DNA from: CAWDVH01 sp963805705
GTDB lineage: Bacteria; Actinomycetota; Actinomycetes; Streptosporangiales; Streptosporangiaceae
Assembly (NCBI GenBank): GCA_963805705.1
Contig: CAWDVH010000004.1
Span: 248,001 to 312,000, forward strand
Direction: 5' to 3'
DNA length: 64,000 nucleotides
Positions 50,636-59,525 of the stretch are shown in pieces; positions within the stretch are counted from its first letter, which is position 1; the number at the start of each line of letters is the position of its first letter. The notes below the pieces were generated by a model. That model was given only the letters and a program-made list of their open reading frames with translations, made no database searches and was not told the origin of the DNA. A program made the translations under genes and the position numbers.

Positions 50636-51243
50636 CTAGTCCGGCCGGCCGCCCGCCCGGTCAGCGGTGGCGCCTGCTGGACGACCCGCGCAGCATCCGG
50701 GCGCTGGCTCACCCGCTTCGGCTGGAGCTTGAGTCGATCGTCGGGCGATCGGGCCGGATCACCACCGCCGACGCAGCACGGGAGCTTGGCATCAGCCACG
50801 GGCTTGCCTCGCATCATCTGCGCCAGCTCGCCAAATACGGCTTTGTCGAGCAGGTCGCCGGTGCCGACCACCGGGAGCGGCCGTGGCGGCTCGTGGCGAC
50901 CTCGTATAGCCATGAGGGCATCGAGGCGAAGCCAGGGGGCGCCGCGGCGGTCGACGTGCTGGATCAGGTGGTCGCGGAGCGGACGCTGGCCAGCTTTCAG
51001 GACTGGCAGCGGCGCCGCCCCGTCTGGTCCGCCGGATGGCGTGAGGCGACCGGCCTGTGGCGGACCACGCTTTACCTGACCGAACAGGAGCTCGCCGGAC
51101 TTGACCGGGCCATCGAGGCGCTGATGGGCGACTACGCCGAGAAACGGCCCCTCGACGACCTGGCGTCCCGCCCGCCCGGCGCGGTGCCGGTCGACTTCAC
51201 GATGTTCGTCGTGCCTCGCGAGCCCACGTCCGGAGGAAACTAG
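50623..51243 (+). CDS. ArsR-family transcriptional regulator
   Basis: The 206-residue protein has an N-terminal winged helix: PRSIRALAHPLRLELESIVG, AARELGISHGLASHHLRQLA and YGFVEQ. A longer C-terminal domain with the pattern VVAERTLASFQDWQRRRPVW occurs in ArsR proteins paired with MFS exporters and lacks the metal-binding CVC motif, so it probably senses an organic ligand. It ends 1 bp before the MFS gene. ATG 50623 is preferred over the longer frame because of its position in the palindrome and conserved start context. Confidence 0.85.
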   Translation: MSLESSPAGRPPGQRWRLLDDPRSIRALAHPLRLELESIVGRSGRITTADAARELGISHGLASHHLRQLAKYGFVEQVAGADHRERPWRLVATSYSHEGIEAKPGGAAAVDVLDQVVAERTLASFQDWQRRRPVWSAGWREATGLWRTTLYLTEQELAGLDRAIEALMGDYAEKRPLDDLASRPPGAVPVDFTMFVVPREPTSGGN

Positions 51244-51244
51244 C

Positions 51245-52531
51245 ATGCGCGCGATCCGGCAGGCGCTCGGCCAGCGCGGACTGCGGCTGCTGCTGAGCGC
51301 CGGGCTCATATCCCTGACCGGCGACTGGGTCCTGCGGGTCGGGCTCACCTACTACATCTACGTGCTGACCGGATCGACGCTGGCGTCCGCCCTCATGCTG
51401 CTGGCCTCGTTCGTCCCGCAGATCGTGCTGGGCTCCCTGGCCGGTGTCTTTGTCGACCGCTGGGACAGCAAGCGCACCATGATCGTCTCAAACCTGCTGC
51501 TCGCTGCTGGCCTGCTGCCCCTGCTGGCGGTGCACCAGGCAGATCAGGTCTGGATCGTCTACCTGGTCACGGCCTGGGAAGGATGCGTGCAGCAGTTCTT
51601 CACGCCGGCCGAGCAGTCGCTGCTCCCGCGCCTGGTCGATGATGTCCACCTGGTCACGGCCAACGCCCTGGGCGGCCAGACCCGCGATGGGTCCCGGCTC
51701 ATTGGCTCAGCGGTGGGCGGGATCGTCGCGGCGACCGGCGGAATCACCGCGCTGGCCCTGGTGGACATGGCGAGCTTCCTGCTGTCGGCGGTACTGATCG
51801 CGCGAATCACGAGGATGCGCAGGGAAGCCCGCGCCGCCGCACGTCCGAGATCGCTCGGCGGCCGGCTATCCCAGCTGCGGGCCGAATGGGCGGACGGGCT
51901 GCGCATGTCGACACACCAGCGCGTCCTGCGGATTGTCTTGATCTTCCTGCTCGTCACCTGCGTGGGTGAGGGCATCATGGGCACCCTGTTCGCGCCGTTC
52001 GTGCGCTCAGTGCTGCATGGCAGCTCAGCGGACTACGGCTTTATCGTGTCGGCGCAGGCCGTCGGCGGCATCGCCGGCGGCCTGATCGCAGCGTCAATCG
52101 GCGATCGTGTCCGCGCGTCCGCTCTGTTCGGATGGGGTGCGGTCGCGTTTGGCGTGATCGACCTGGTGATGTTCCTGTATCCGCTGGCCTGGGTCGCCGT
52201 GTGGCCGGCCGCGGTCTGCATGGTCGTGGTCGGACTGCCCGGAGCGCTGACGCTGACCGGCGCGATGACGCTGATGCAGCGCAACACCGCTGACAGCCAC
52301 CGCGGCCGGGTCCTCGGTGCGCTGGGCGCCGCCGAAGGCGCCGCCGTCGTAGCGGGCACGATCGCCGCCGGGTTCCTGGGCCAGACGGTCGGGATCATCC
52401 CGATCCTGGCCGCGCAGGGCGGCGGCTACGTGGTCGCCGGCTTGCTCGTCCTGGTCGCGCTCCGTCCGGCGGCGTCCGGCGGCCAGGCACCGGGCTCACG
52501 CCCGCCTGATCCCGTGCTCATCCGAAATTAG
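51245..52531 (+). CDS. MFS transporter (MFS_3/enterobactin exporter-like)
   Basis: The 428-residue membrane protein has about twelve helices. It has LISLTGDWVLRVGLTYYIYV, LGSLAGVFVDRWDSKRTMIV and GQTRDGSRLIGSAVGG, features of the MFS_3 group of exporters for siderophores, macrolides or other organic molecules. It is translationally linked to the ArsR gene (RBS GGAGGAAAC at the end of ArsR). Because the pair follows hsaB directly, it may handle steroid intermediates, but that is only context. Its stop overlaps the convergent fadE stop. Confidence 0.85.
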   Translation: MRAIRQALGQRGLRLLLSAGLISLTGDWVLRVGLTYYIYVLTGSTLASALMLLASFVPQIVLGSLAGVFVDRWDSKRTMIVSNLLLAAGLLPLLAVHQADQVWIVYLVTAWEGCVQQFFTPAEQSLLPRLVDDVHLVTANALGGQTRDGSRLIGSAVGGIVAATGGITALALVDMASFLLSAVLIARITRMRREARAAARPRSLGGRLSQLRAEWADGLRMSTHQRVLRIVLIFLLVTCVGEGIMGTLFAPFVRSVLHGSSADYGFIVSAQAVGGIAGGLIAASIGDRVRASALFGWGAVAFGVIDLVMFLYPLAWVAVWPAAVCMVVVGLPGALTLTGAMTLMQRNTADSHRGRVLGALGAAEGAAVVAGTIAAGFLGQTVGIIPILAAQGGGYVVAGLLVLVALRPAASGGQAPGSRPPDPVLIRN

Positions 52532-53631
52532 ATCCCGTAGCGCGGCGCGCCGTCTGCGGTGAGCGCCTGCAGGACCACGGCCCGGTGCTCGGCCGGGCTG
52601 CCCCACGCGGGCACGAGGGCCCGCACTTTCGTCAGCCACAGGCCGAGGTCGTGCTCTCTGGTGTACCCGATCGCGCCGTGCACCTGCAGGGCGGTGCGGG
52701 CCGCCCGGTAGGCGGCATCGGCACAGGCGACCTTGGCCGCCGAGACGTCCCTGGCCGCCGTCGCGTCGCCGGCCGCGAGTGCCGTGGCCGCCGCGTAGGC
52801 CAGCGGCCGGGCGAACTCAAGCCCGATCGCCACGTCAGCGAGCTGATGCTTGACCGCCTGGAACGCCCCGACCGGCCGGCCGAACTGCACCCGCGCCGCA
52901 GCGTGCCGCACGCTGGCCTCCAGTAGCGCCCGGCCCGCGCCGAGCAGTTGCGCGGCGCAGGCCAGCGCGCCGAAGCGCAGCGCGCGGGCGGCCGCGTCGG
53001 CTACGGCCGGGCCGCGGGCCAGCACCTGCTGGCCCGACAGCTCGAAGAGCCACCGGGCACCGTCAACCGACGGGTGCCGGGCGCCCGGCGCGGCCAGCCG
53101 CAGGGTGTCGGCCTCGACCAGCAGGATCACGCCCGCCACGTCGGCGTCCAGCGCGTACGGCACGCTCGGCGGCACGGCCAGCGTGGCGAGCAGGTCACCG
53201 GCGGCCAGGCCGGGCAGCCACCGGGCGCACAGGTCCTCATGGCCGAGCGCGGTGAGCAGCTGCGGCACGGCGGCGACCGACTCGGTCACGGGTCCGGGCA
53301 GGGCCTGATGTCCCATCTGCTCGCAGGCGACCACGACGTCAGCGGGGCTCGCGCCGAGCCCGCCCCACCGCTGCGGCACGGCCAGCGCCTGGACACCGAG
53401 CCCGGCGAGCCCGCGCCACAGCGCGAGCCCGGCCGCGTGATCGCCCGCGGCCCACCGCCGCGCCGCGCCCAGCGCGCCGCCCGGCTCGTCCGCGCGACCC
53501 GGCTCCTCCGTGCGACCCGGACCGCCCGTGCGACCCGGATCGCCCGTGCCGCCGGCGCCGCGGCCGGTGGTCAGCATCTCGTGCAGGGCGGCGGCGAACT
53601 GCTCCTGCTCGGCCGAGGGCGTGACCCTCAC
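52528..53631 (-). CDS. Acyl-CoA dehydrogenase, FadE32/FadE33-like
   Basis: The 367-residue acyl-CoA dehydrogenase subunit has ACEQMGHQALPGPVTESVAA, RVQFGRPVGAFQAVKHQLAD and QVHGAIGYTREHDLGLWLT. It comes directly after fadE31 with a 4-bp overlap, which is the arrangement of fadE31-fadE32-fadE33 in the HIP degradation cluster of M. tuberculosis. It is likely one subunit of a heteromeric acyl-CoA dehydrogenase acting on a C/D ring CoA intermediate. An inserted loop of GPGRTE/EPGRAD units at about residues 25-52 is coded by 18-bp repeats (53480-53550). Confidence 0.82.
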   Translation of the reverse strand: MRVTPSAEQEQFAAALHEMLTTGRGAGGTGDPGRTGGPGRTEEPGRADEPGGALGAARRWAAGDHAAGLALWRGLAGLGVQALAVPQRWGGLGASPADVVVACEQMGHQALPGPVTESVAAVPQLLTALGHEDLCARWLPGLAAGDLLATLAVPPSVPYALDADVAGVILLVEADTLRLAAPGARHPSVDGARWLFELSGQQVLARGPAVADAAARALRFGALACAAQLLGAGRALLEASVRHAAARVQFGRPVGAFQAVKHQLADVAIGLEFARPLAYAAATALAAGDATAARDVSAAKVACADAAYRAARTALQVHGAIGYTREHDLGLWLTKVRALVPAWGSPAEHRAVVLQALTADGAPRYGI

Positions 53632-54791
53632 CTGGGCAGGCCCAGCAGCCGCTCCGCGATCACCGAGCGCTGGATCTCGTTCGTGCCGGCGTAGATCGGG
53701 CCGGCCAGCGAGAACAGGTAGCCATCCAGCCAGCCTCCGTCCTGCCCCGTGGCATCGCGGCGCTCGGCATCAGGCCCGAGCAGGTCCAGAGCCGTCTCGT
53801 GCAGGGCGATGTCGAGCTCGGACCAGAAGACCTTGCCCAGGCTGGATTCCGCGCCCATCGCGGCGCCCTCGGCGAGCCGCACGACAGTCCCCAGCGTGTG
53901 CAGGTGGTAGGCCCGCGCCCCGATCCAGGCGTCCGCGACCCGGCCGGCCAGTGCGGTGCCGGCCAGCGCGGGGTCGGCCGGATCGCCTGCCCGCTGCCAC
54001 AGCTCGACCAGGCGCGCGGCCGCCGCGCTGAACCGGCCCGGGCTGCGCAGCGTCAGCCCGCGCTCGTGACTGGCGGTGCTCATCGCGACCCGCCAGCCGT
54101 CGCCGACCGTACCGACGACGTCGGCATCGGGCACGAACGCGTCGTCCAGGAAGATCTCAGCGAAACCACTCTCGCCGCCGAGCTGGGGGATGGGGCGCAC
54201 GGTGACCCCCGCGCCGCGCAGGTCGAACAGCAGGTAGGTCAGGCCACCGTGCCGCCCGGCGTCCGGATCGGTCCGGAACAGGCCGAACGCCCGGTCGGCG
54301 AAGGCCGCCCGCGAGCTCCACGTCTTCTGGCCCGACAGCAGCCAGCCGCCGTCGGCGCGGACCGCCCTGGCCCGGATCGCGGCGAGGTCGCTGCCCGCGT
54401 CCGGCTCCGACCAGGCCTGCGCCCAGATGTCGTCGGCCCTGGCCATCCGGGGCAGCAGAGCGTCGCGCTGCTGGGCCGTGCCGTGCGCGAACAGCGTCGG
54501 AGCGAGCAGGAACAGCCCGTTCTGCCCGACCCGGACCGGCGCGTCGGCAGCGTAATACTCCTCCTCGAAGACCAGCCACTCCAGCAGTGACGCGCCGCGG
54601 CCGCCGTACCGCGCGGGCCAGGACACCACCGCCAGGTGGGCCGCCGCGAGTTCGCGCTCCCATTCGCGGTGCCGCTCGAACCCCTCCGCCGTGTCCACCG
54701 AGGGCAGCGGCCGGGCGGGCCGGTGCGCGGCCAGCCAGTCCCGCACCTCGCCGCGGAACTGCTCGGTGCCCTGGCCGGGATCGGCCCTCAA
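53628..54791 (-). CDS. fadE31: Acyl-CoA dehydrogenase FadE31-like
   Basis: The 387-residue protein follows M. tuberculosis FadE31 closely from memory: AEGFERHREWERELAAAHLA, WPARYGGRGASLLEWLVFEE, WAQAWSEPDAGSDLAAIRAR and GGESGFAEIFLDD. It carries the FAD and acyl-CoA binding core and ends NEIQRSVIAERLLGLPR. FadE31 with FadE32 or FadE33 is thought to desaturate a late HIP-CoA intermediate. It overlaps both neighbours by 4 bp. Confidence 0.88.
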   Translation of the reverse strand: MRADPGQGTEQFRGEVRDWLAAHRPARPLPSVDTAEGFERHREWERELAAAHLAVVSWPARYGGRGASLLEWLVFEEEYYAADAPVRVGQNGLFLLAPTLFAHGTAQQRDALLPRMARADDIWAQAWSEPDAGSDLAAIRARAVRADGGWLLSGQKTWSSRAAFADRAFGLFRTDPDAGRHGGLTYLLFDLRGAGVTVRPIPQLGGESGFAEIFLDDAFVPDADVVGTVGDGWRVAMSTASHERGLTLRSPGRFSAAAARLVELWQRAGDPADPALAGTALAGRVADAWIGARAYHLHTLGTVVRLAEGAAMGAESSLGKVFWSELDIALHETALDLLGPDAERRDATGQDGGWLDGYLFSLAGPIYAGTNEIQRSVIAERLLGLPR

Positions 54792-55654
54792 CCGCCGGCC
54801 TGCTTCATCGCGGCGGCGTCCATTCCGGCCAGCGAGTCAGCCGACACCTCGGCATTGTGCGCGTGGGCTACGTGGTGCAGGCCGAAGACCGAGTCCATTC
54901 CGGGCCGCATTCCCATCAGGTCCTCGCACTGATTCACGGCCCGCTTAGCCAGAGCCAGGCCAAACGGGGGCATGGTGGCGATCCGGTCCGCCAGCGCGAA
55001 TGTCGTCTCGGCCAGCTCAGCGCGCGGCACCACCCGGCTGACCATGCCCAGCTCGTACGCGCGCTGCGCGCTGAACCGGTCTCCGGTGAACAGCACCTCC
55101 TTCGCGAACCGGGGCCCCAGCACCCAGGGATGCGCGAAGTACTCGACGCCCGGTATCCCCATCCGGACTACCGGGTCGGCGAAGAAGGCGTCATCGGCGG
55201 CCACGATCAGATCGCAGATCCAGGCCAGCATGAGGCCGCCGGCGATGCAGGCGCCCTGGACCATCGCGATGGCCGGCTTGGGCATGTCCCGCCAGCGGCG
55301 GCACATGCCCAGGTAGACCTCCATCTCGCGGGCGTACCGGGAGTCCGCGCCCGCCTTTCCCACGTGGTCCCACCACAGCACGGCCTGGCGGTCGAACGAC
55401 TGGTCGGCGTCCCGGCCGGGGGAGCCGATGTCGTGGCCCGCGGAAAAGTGGTCACCGGCGCCCGCCAGCACGATCACCGCAACCTCGTCACAGTCCACCG
55501 CCCGGCCGAAGGCGGCGTCCAGGGCGTAGGTCATGGCCGAGTTCTGGGCGTTGCGGTACCGCGGCCGGTTCAGGGTGATCACGGCGAGCGCCCCGCGCTG
55601 CTCGTAGCGCACGACCTCGGCCGCGTCGGCGGCATCGCCGTTCTTATCGGTCAC
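54788..55654 (-). CDS. Enoyl-CoA hydratase/isomerase-family protein of the HIP operon
   Basis: The 288-residue crotonase-fold protein has ALAVITLNRPRYRNAQNSAM, the oxyanion GDHFSAGHDIGSP and PAIAMVQGACIAGGLMLAWI. The first of the two usual catalytic glutamates is replaced (AGGLMLAW instead of AGGGCEL), so it may not be a simple hydratase. It lies between fadD3 and fadE31 in one operon. It is longer than EchA20 and lacks clear features of it. A role in the C/D ring pathway is likely from context. Confidence 0.8.
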   Translation of the reverse strand: MTDKNGDAADAAEVVRYEQRGALAVITLNRPRYRNAQNSAMTYALDAAFGRAVDCDEVAVIVLAGAGDHFSAGHDIGSPGRDADQSFDRQAVLWWDHVGKAGADSRYAREMEVYLGMCRRWRDMPKPAIAMVQGACIAGGLMLAWICDLIVAADDAFFADPVVRMGIPGVEYFAHPWVLGPRFAKEVLFTGDRFSAQRAYELGMVSRVVPRAELAETTFALADRIATMPPFGLALAKRAVNQCEDLMGMRPGMDSVFGLHHVAHAHNAEVSADSLAGMDAAAMKQAGG

Positions 55655-57297
55655 TGCGACTCCTGTCTGAGCACGCGCTTGAGGGGCTTGCCGGACGGGT
55701 TGCGGGGCAGGCTCGCGCGGAACTCCACCTGCCGGGGCATCTTGTAGTTGGCCAGCCGCTCCCGGCAGAAGGCCAGCACGTCCGATGCGTCCAGGGCGTG
55801 GCCGGGGCGGACGACGATGTACGCCTTGCCCACCTCGCCGAGGCGGGCGTCGGGCACCCCGATGACCGCTGACTCGGCGACGCCGTCGAGCCTGGCCAGC
55901 ACCTGCTCCACCTCGGCCGGGTAGACGTTGAACCCGCCGCAGATGTACATGTCCTTGAGCCGGTCGGTGATGGTCAGGTAGCCGCGGGGGTCCAGCCAGC
56001 CGACGTCGCCGGTGTGCAGCCAGCCGTCGGCATCGACGGCCGCCCTGGTCGCGGCCGGGTCGTCGAGATAGCCGAGCATCAGATTCGGTCCGCGGAGCAG
56101 GATCTCGCCGGGGTCGCCGGGCCGGGCCGGGAGCCCGTCAGGCCCGGCCACCCGCACCTCGAAGCCCGCCGCCGGCCGCCCCGACGTCCTGGCCACGGTC
56201 CGCGGGTCGTCACCGGGCCGGCACATGGTCGCCACCACGGCCTCGGTCAGCCCGTAGGCGGTCAGCACCGTGTCGAAGCTGAGCTCGCGCCGCATCCGCT
56301 CGACCAGCGTGACCGGGACGGCCGCCGCGCCGGTGACCGCGAGCCGCAGGCTGGACAGGTCATAGCCGGCCCGGCCCGGATGATCGAGGATCGTCTGGTA
56401 GATCGTCGGCGCGCCGGGAAAGACCGTGATCCGCTCGGCCTCGATCAGCCGCATGGCCCGCTCGGGGTCGTAGACCGGCTGCGGCACGATAGCGGCCCCG
56501 CTGACCAGGCAGGCCAGGATGCCGGCCTTGAGGCCGAAGGTATGAAAGAACGGATTGACCACCAGGTAGCGGTCGGCACTGGTCAGGCCGCCGCAGCTGG
56601 CCCAGGCCCGGGCGACGGCCAGCGACTGCCGGTGGGCGCTCATCGCCCCCTTGCTGCGCCCGGTGGTGCCGGAGGTGAACATGATGTCGCTGACGTGCTC
56701 GGGAGTCACGGTTGCGGCGCGCTCGTCGGCCCGCTCAGGCGGCACGGCCGCGGCCAGGTCGTCGAGCCCGGCCCAGTCGACCTCCCGCCCCGCGCCGAGC
56801 CCGGCCGAGCCGGGATCATGCGATTGCGCCGCCCGGGCGTCGGTTTCGATGGGTACGCGGATGACGAGACTGAGGTTGTCCAGGCACTGGCGCGCGTCGG
56901 CTGCGTTCTGCGTGGCCGCGGCGTTTACCAGGGTGGCAAGGCGGTCCGTGCCGAGGAACGGCCCGGCGACGATCAGGACGCGGGTGCCGCTGCGGCTGAT
57001 GACATCGAGCGCCTCCGGGCCGGTGAACCGGGTGCTGACGGGCACCAGCGTGGCGCCGGCGTGCAGCGCGCCAAGAGCCGCCAGGACCCAGTGATGGGTG
57101 TTGGGGGACCAGATGGCGACTCGGTCGCCTGGCCGCACGCCGCGGGCCATGAGTGCCCTGGCCACAGTGCGGACCCGCTCGTGCAGTTGCCGGTAGCTGA
57201 GCCGCGGGCCGCCGGGCTCCGCCAGCGCTGTCGCATCGCCGAGTTCCCGTGCCGCGCCCGTCACGGCGGCCGGGATAGTGAGCTCCGCTGAACTCAT
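55651..57297 (-). CDS. fadD3: HIP-CoA synthetase FadD3-like acyl-CoA synthetase
   Basis: The 548-residue AMP-dependent ligase has motif A5-type SDIMFTSGTTGRSKGAMSAH, TAYGLTEAVVATMC, DGWLHTGDVGWLD and the catalytic lysine region NPSGKPLKRVL. FadD3 activates HIP, the propionate side-chain product left after ring A/B removal, to its CoA thioester. Divergence from fadE30 across a KstR2-type operator matches the HIP regulon. The ATG at 57297 has GGAGAGG upstream. The protein is somewhat longer than the 503-residue M. tuberculosis protein because of an inserted loop at about residues 130-165. Confidence 0.88.
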   Translation of the reverse strand: MSSAELTIPAAVTGAARELGDATALAEPGGPRLSYRQLHERVRTVARALMARGVRPGDRVAIWSPNTHHWVLAALGALHAGATLVPVSTRFTGPEALDVISRSGTRVLIVAGPFLGTDRLATLVNAAATQNAADARQCLDNLSLVIRVPIETDARAAQSHDPGSAGLGAGREVDWAGLDDLAAAVPPERADERAATVTPEHVSDIMFTSGTTGRSKGAMSAHRQSLAVARAWASCGGLTSADRYLVVNPFFHTFGLKAGILACLVSGAAIVPQPVYDPERAMRLIEAERITVFPGAPTIYQTILDHPGRAGYDLSSLRLAVTGAAAVPVTLVERMRRELSFDTVLTAYGLTEAVVATMCRPGDDPRTVARTSGRPAAGFEVRVAGPDGLPARPGDPGEILLRGPNLMLGYLDDPAATRAAVDADGWLHTGDVGWLDPRGYLTITDRLKDMYICGGFNVYPAEVEQVLARLDGVAESAVIGVPDARLGEVGKAYIVVRPGHALDASDVLAFCRERLANYKMPRQVEFRASLPRNPSGKPLKRVLRQESQ

Positions 57298-57314
57298 TCT
57301 CGCCTCTCCGCCGA

Positions 57315-57328
57315 AGCAAGTGCTTGGT
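57315..57328. promoter_or_regulatory. KstR2 operator between fadD3 and fadE30
   Basis: AGCAAGTGCTTGGT matches the KstR2 consensus AnCAAGnnCTTGnT at every fixed position. It lies 17 bp upstream of fadD3 and in the fadE30 promoter region. kstR2 itself is not in the window. Confidence 0.88.
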
Positions 57329-57442
57329 AGGCTGAGCTTACGCGCGAGGGGCCGGAGCTGACCAGGCATGGCTGGGCCGCCCGGCGCGGAGGCACGGTAC
57401 GAGGAAGCGCGGTGCGGGGAGGCACGGGGCGGGGAGGTACGG

Positions 57443-58687
57443 GTGCAGCTCAGCCCGCAGGACGAGGAGTTCCGCCGCCACGTCCGGCAATGGCTGGCCG
57501 GCAACCTCACCGGCCGCTTCGCCGAGCTGCGGGGGGCGGGCGGTCCCGGTCGCGAGCACGAGGCCTTCGCGGGGCGGCTGGCCTGGAACCGGCACCTCGC
57601 GGCGGCCGGGTGGACCTGCCTGGGCTGGCCGGTCTCCTGCGGCGGCCGCGGCGCCACGCTCGCGCAGCAGGTCATCTTCTACGAGGAGTACGCGCGCAGC
57701 GGCGCGCCGGCCAGGGTCGGCTATCTGGGGGAGGAACTGCTCGGCCCGACCCTGATCGCGTTCGGCACGCCGCAGCAGCGACGCCGGTTCCTGCCGGCGA
57801 TCGCGGCCGTGCGGGAACTATGGTGCCAGGGTTACTCAGAGCCAGGCGCCGGGTCGGACCTGGCGGCCGTCGCCACCACGGCCACCCTCGATGGTGACCA
57901 GTGGGTGATCACCGGGCAGAAGGTGTGGACGTCCCTGGCCCGCGAGGCCGACTGGTGCTTCGTGCTGGCCCGCACGCAGCCTGGTTCGCGGCGGGGGGCG
58001 GGGCTGTCCTACCTGCTCGTTCCGATGGGCCAGCGCGGGGTCACGATCCGCCCGATCCGGCAGCTCACCGGCACGGCCGAGTTCAACGAGGTGTTTTTCG
58101 ACGGCGCCCGTACCGGGCGCGACCACGTGGTCGGCGAGCCGGGCGACGGCTGGCGGGTAGCGCTGGCCACTCTCGCGGTCGAGCGGGGCGTGGCTACCCT
58201 GGGCCAGCAGGTCAGGTTTCGGGAGGAACTTGACGGCCTGATCCGGCAGGCCCGGCAAGCGCCGGCGGCCTATGACCGGGTCCTTCGCGACAAGATCGCC
58301 GCGGCGCGCCTCGGCCTGGAGGTCATGCGCGCCCACGCTCTGCGCACGCTGACCGGCCCGGCCGAGGCGAGTACTGCGGGAGCGGACGCGGCCGAAGCGG
58401 GCACGGTCGGAGCGGGTGCGGCGGGAGCGGCCGCGGCCGCCGCGGGTGCCGAGGCGTCGGTGCTGAAGCTGCTGTGGTCGGAATGGCATCAGCGGCTCGG
58501 CGAGCTCGCCATGGAGATCCTGGGCACCCGGTCGATGGTGGCCGCGGGAGCGCCGTATGACCTGGATGACTGGCAGCGGCTGTTCCTGTTCAGCCGGGCC
58601 GACACGATCTACGGCGGGTCCAGCGAGATCCAGCGCAACATCGTCGCCGAGCGCGCGCTCGGGCTGCCCCGCCGGGAGGGGGCGTGA
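57443..58687 (+). CDS. fadE30: Acyl-CoA dehydrogenase FadE30
   Basis: The roughly 414-residue protein follows M. tuberculosis FadE30 closely: GGPGREHEAF, VIFYEEYARSGAPARVGYLG, ELWCQGYSEPGAGSDLA, WTSLAREADWCFVLART and the C-terminal DTIYGGSSEIQRNIVAERAL. FadE30 dehydrogenates the 5-hydroxy-HIP-CoA side chain. An Ala/Gly-rich insertion of five 15-bp units lies at about residues 310-340, outside the FAD core. GTG 57443 with GGGGAGG was chosen; an ATG at 57368 would add repeat-like residues. Confidence 0.88.
   Translation: MQLSPQDEEFRRHVRQWLAGNLTGRFAELRGAGGPGREHEAFAGRLAWNRHLAAAGWTCLGWPVSCGGRGATLAQQVIFYEEYARSGAPARVGYLGEELLGPTLIAFGTPQQRRRFLPAIAAVRELWCQGYSEPGAGSDLAAVATTATLDGDQWVITGQKVWTSLAREADWCFVLARTQPGSRRGAGLSYLLVPMGQRGVTIRPIRQLTGTAEFNEVFFDGARTGRDHVVGEPGDGWRVALATLAVERGVATLGQQVRFREELDGLIRQARQAPAAYDRVLRDKIAAARLGLEVMRAHALRTLTGPAEASTAGADAAEAGTVGAGAAGAAAAAAGAEASVLKLLWSEWHQRLGELAMEILGTRSMVAAGAPYDLDDWQRLFLFSRADTIYGGSSEIQRNIVAERALGLPRREGA
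58376..58450. repeat. Five degenerate 15-bp repeats inside fadE30
   Basis: Units such as GCGGGAGCGGACGCG encode AGADA, AEAGT, VGAGA, AGAAA and AAAGA in a loop absent from shorter homologues. Confidence 0.7.
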
Positions 58688-59454
58688 TCCCGCCGGCCGG
58701 GCGTGACCTGCTCGGCGGCAAGGTGGCGGTGGTCACGGCCGCGGCAGGCACCGGCATCGGCTCGGCGACGGCACGGCGGTGCCTGGCGGAGGGCGCCAGC
58801 GTGGTGATCAGTGACCACCATGCGCGTCGCCTGGAGTCGATCCGCGACGAGCTGGCCGGCGCGCATGGCGACCGCGTATGGTCCGCCGTCTGCGACGTCA
58901 CCGACGAAGGCCAGGTGGCGGCACTCGTCGCCGGGGCGGTAGCCCGCTTCGGGCGCATCGACGTATTCATCAACAACGCGGGCCTCGGCGGCACCAGCTC
59001 GGTCCTCCAGATGAGCGACGAGGACTGGCTGCGAGTGCTGGACGTCACGCTCACGGGCACGTTCCGCTGCACGCGAGCCGCGCTGCGCCAGATGGTCGCC
59101 CAGGGTCACGGGGGAGCGATCGTCAACAACGCGTCGGTGCTGGGCTGGCGCGCGCAGGCGGGCCAGGCGCACTATGCGGCGGCCAAGGCCGGGGTGATGG
59201 CGCTGACCCGGTGCGCGGCCCTGGATGTGGCTGAGCACGGTATCCGGGTCAACGCCGTGGCGCCGAGCCTGGCCGCTCATCCCTTCCTGGCCAAGGTGAC
59301 CAGCGCGGAGCTGCTGGCCGAGCTAGCCGGCCGCGAGGCGTTCGGGCGCGCTGCCGAGCCGTGGGAGGTCGCCAGCGTCATCGTCTTCCTCGCCAGCGAC
59401 TACGCCTCCTATCTCACCGGCGAGGTGGTGTCGGTCAGCAGCCAGCATCCCTGA
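58684..59454 (+). CDS. ipdF: 5-OH-HIP-CoA dehydrogenase IpdF (SDR family)
   Basis: The 256-residue SDR has a cofactor loop VTAAAGTGIGSATARRCL, VVISDHHARRLE, NNAG, a serine in VNNASVLGWRAQ and YAAAK. AAAGTGIG and SDHHARRL closely resemble IpdF (Rv3559c), which oxidises the 5-hydroxyl of HIP-CoA. It follows fadE30 with a 4-bp overlap, matching the M. tuberculosis gene pair. Confidence 0.87.
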   Translation: MIPPAGRDLLGGKVAVVTAAAGTGIGSATARRCLAEGASVVISDHHARRLESIRDELAGAHGDRVWSAVCDVTDEGQVAALVAGAVARFGRIDVFINNAGLGGTSSVLQMSDEDWLRVLDVTLTGTFRCTRAALRQMVAQGHGGAIVNNASVLGWRAQAGQAHYAAAKAGVMALTRCAALDVAEHGIRVNAVAPSLAAHPFLAKVTSAELLAELAGREAFGRAAEPWEVASVIVFLASDYASYLTGEVVSVSSQHP

Positions 59455-59525
59455 CCCCATCGCGCCGGCCCGGGGTGCCCGGGGGCGTTCCGGCTCGGCC
59501 GGGAGCCGTTTGGCATGATCGTGGG

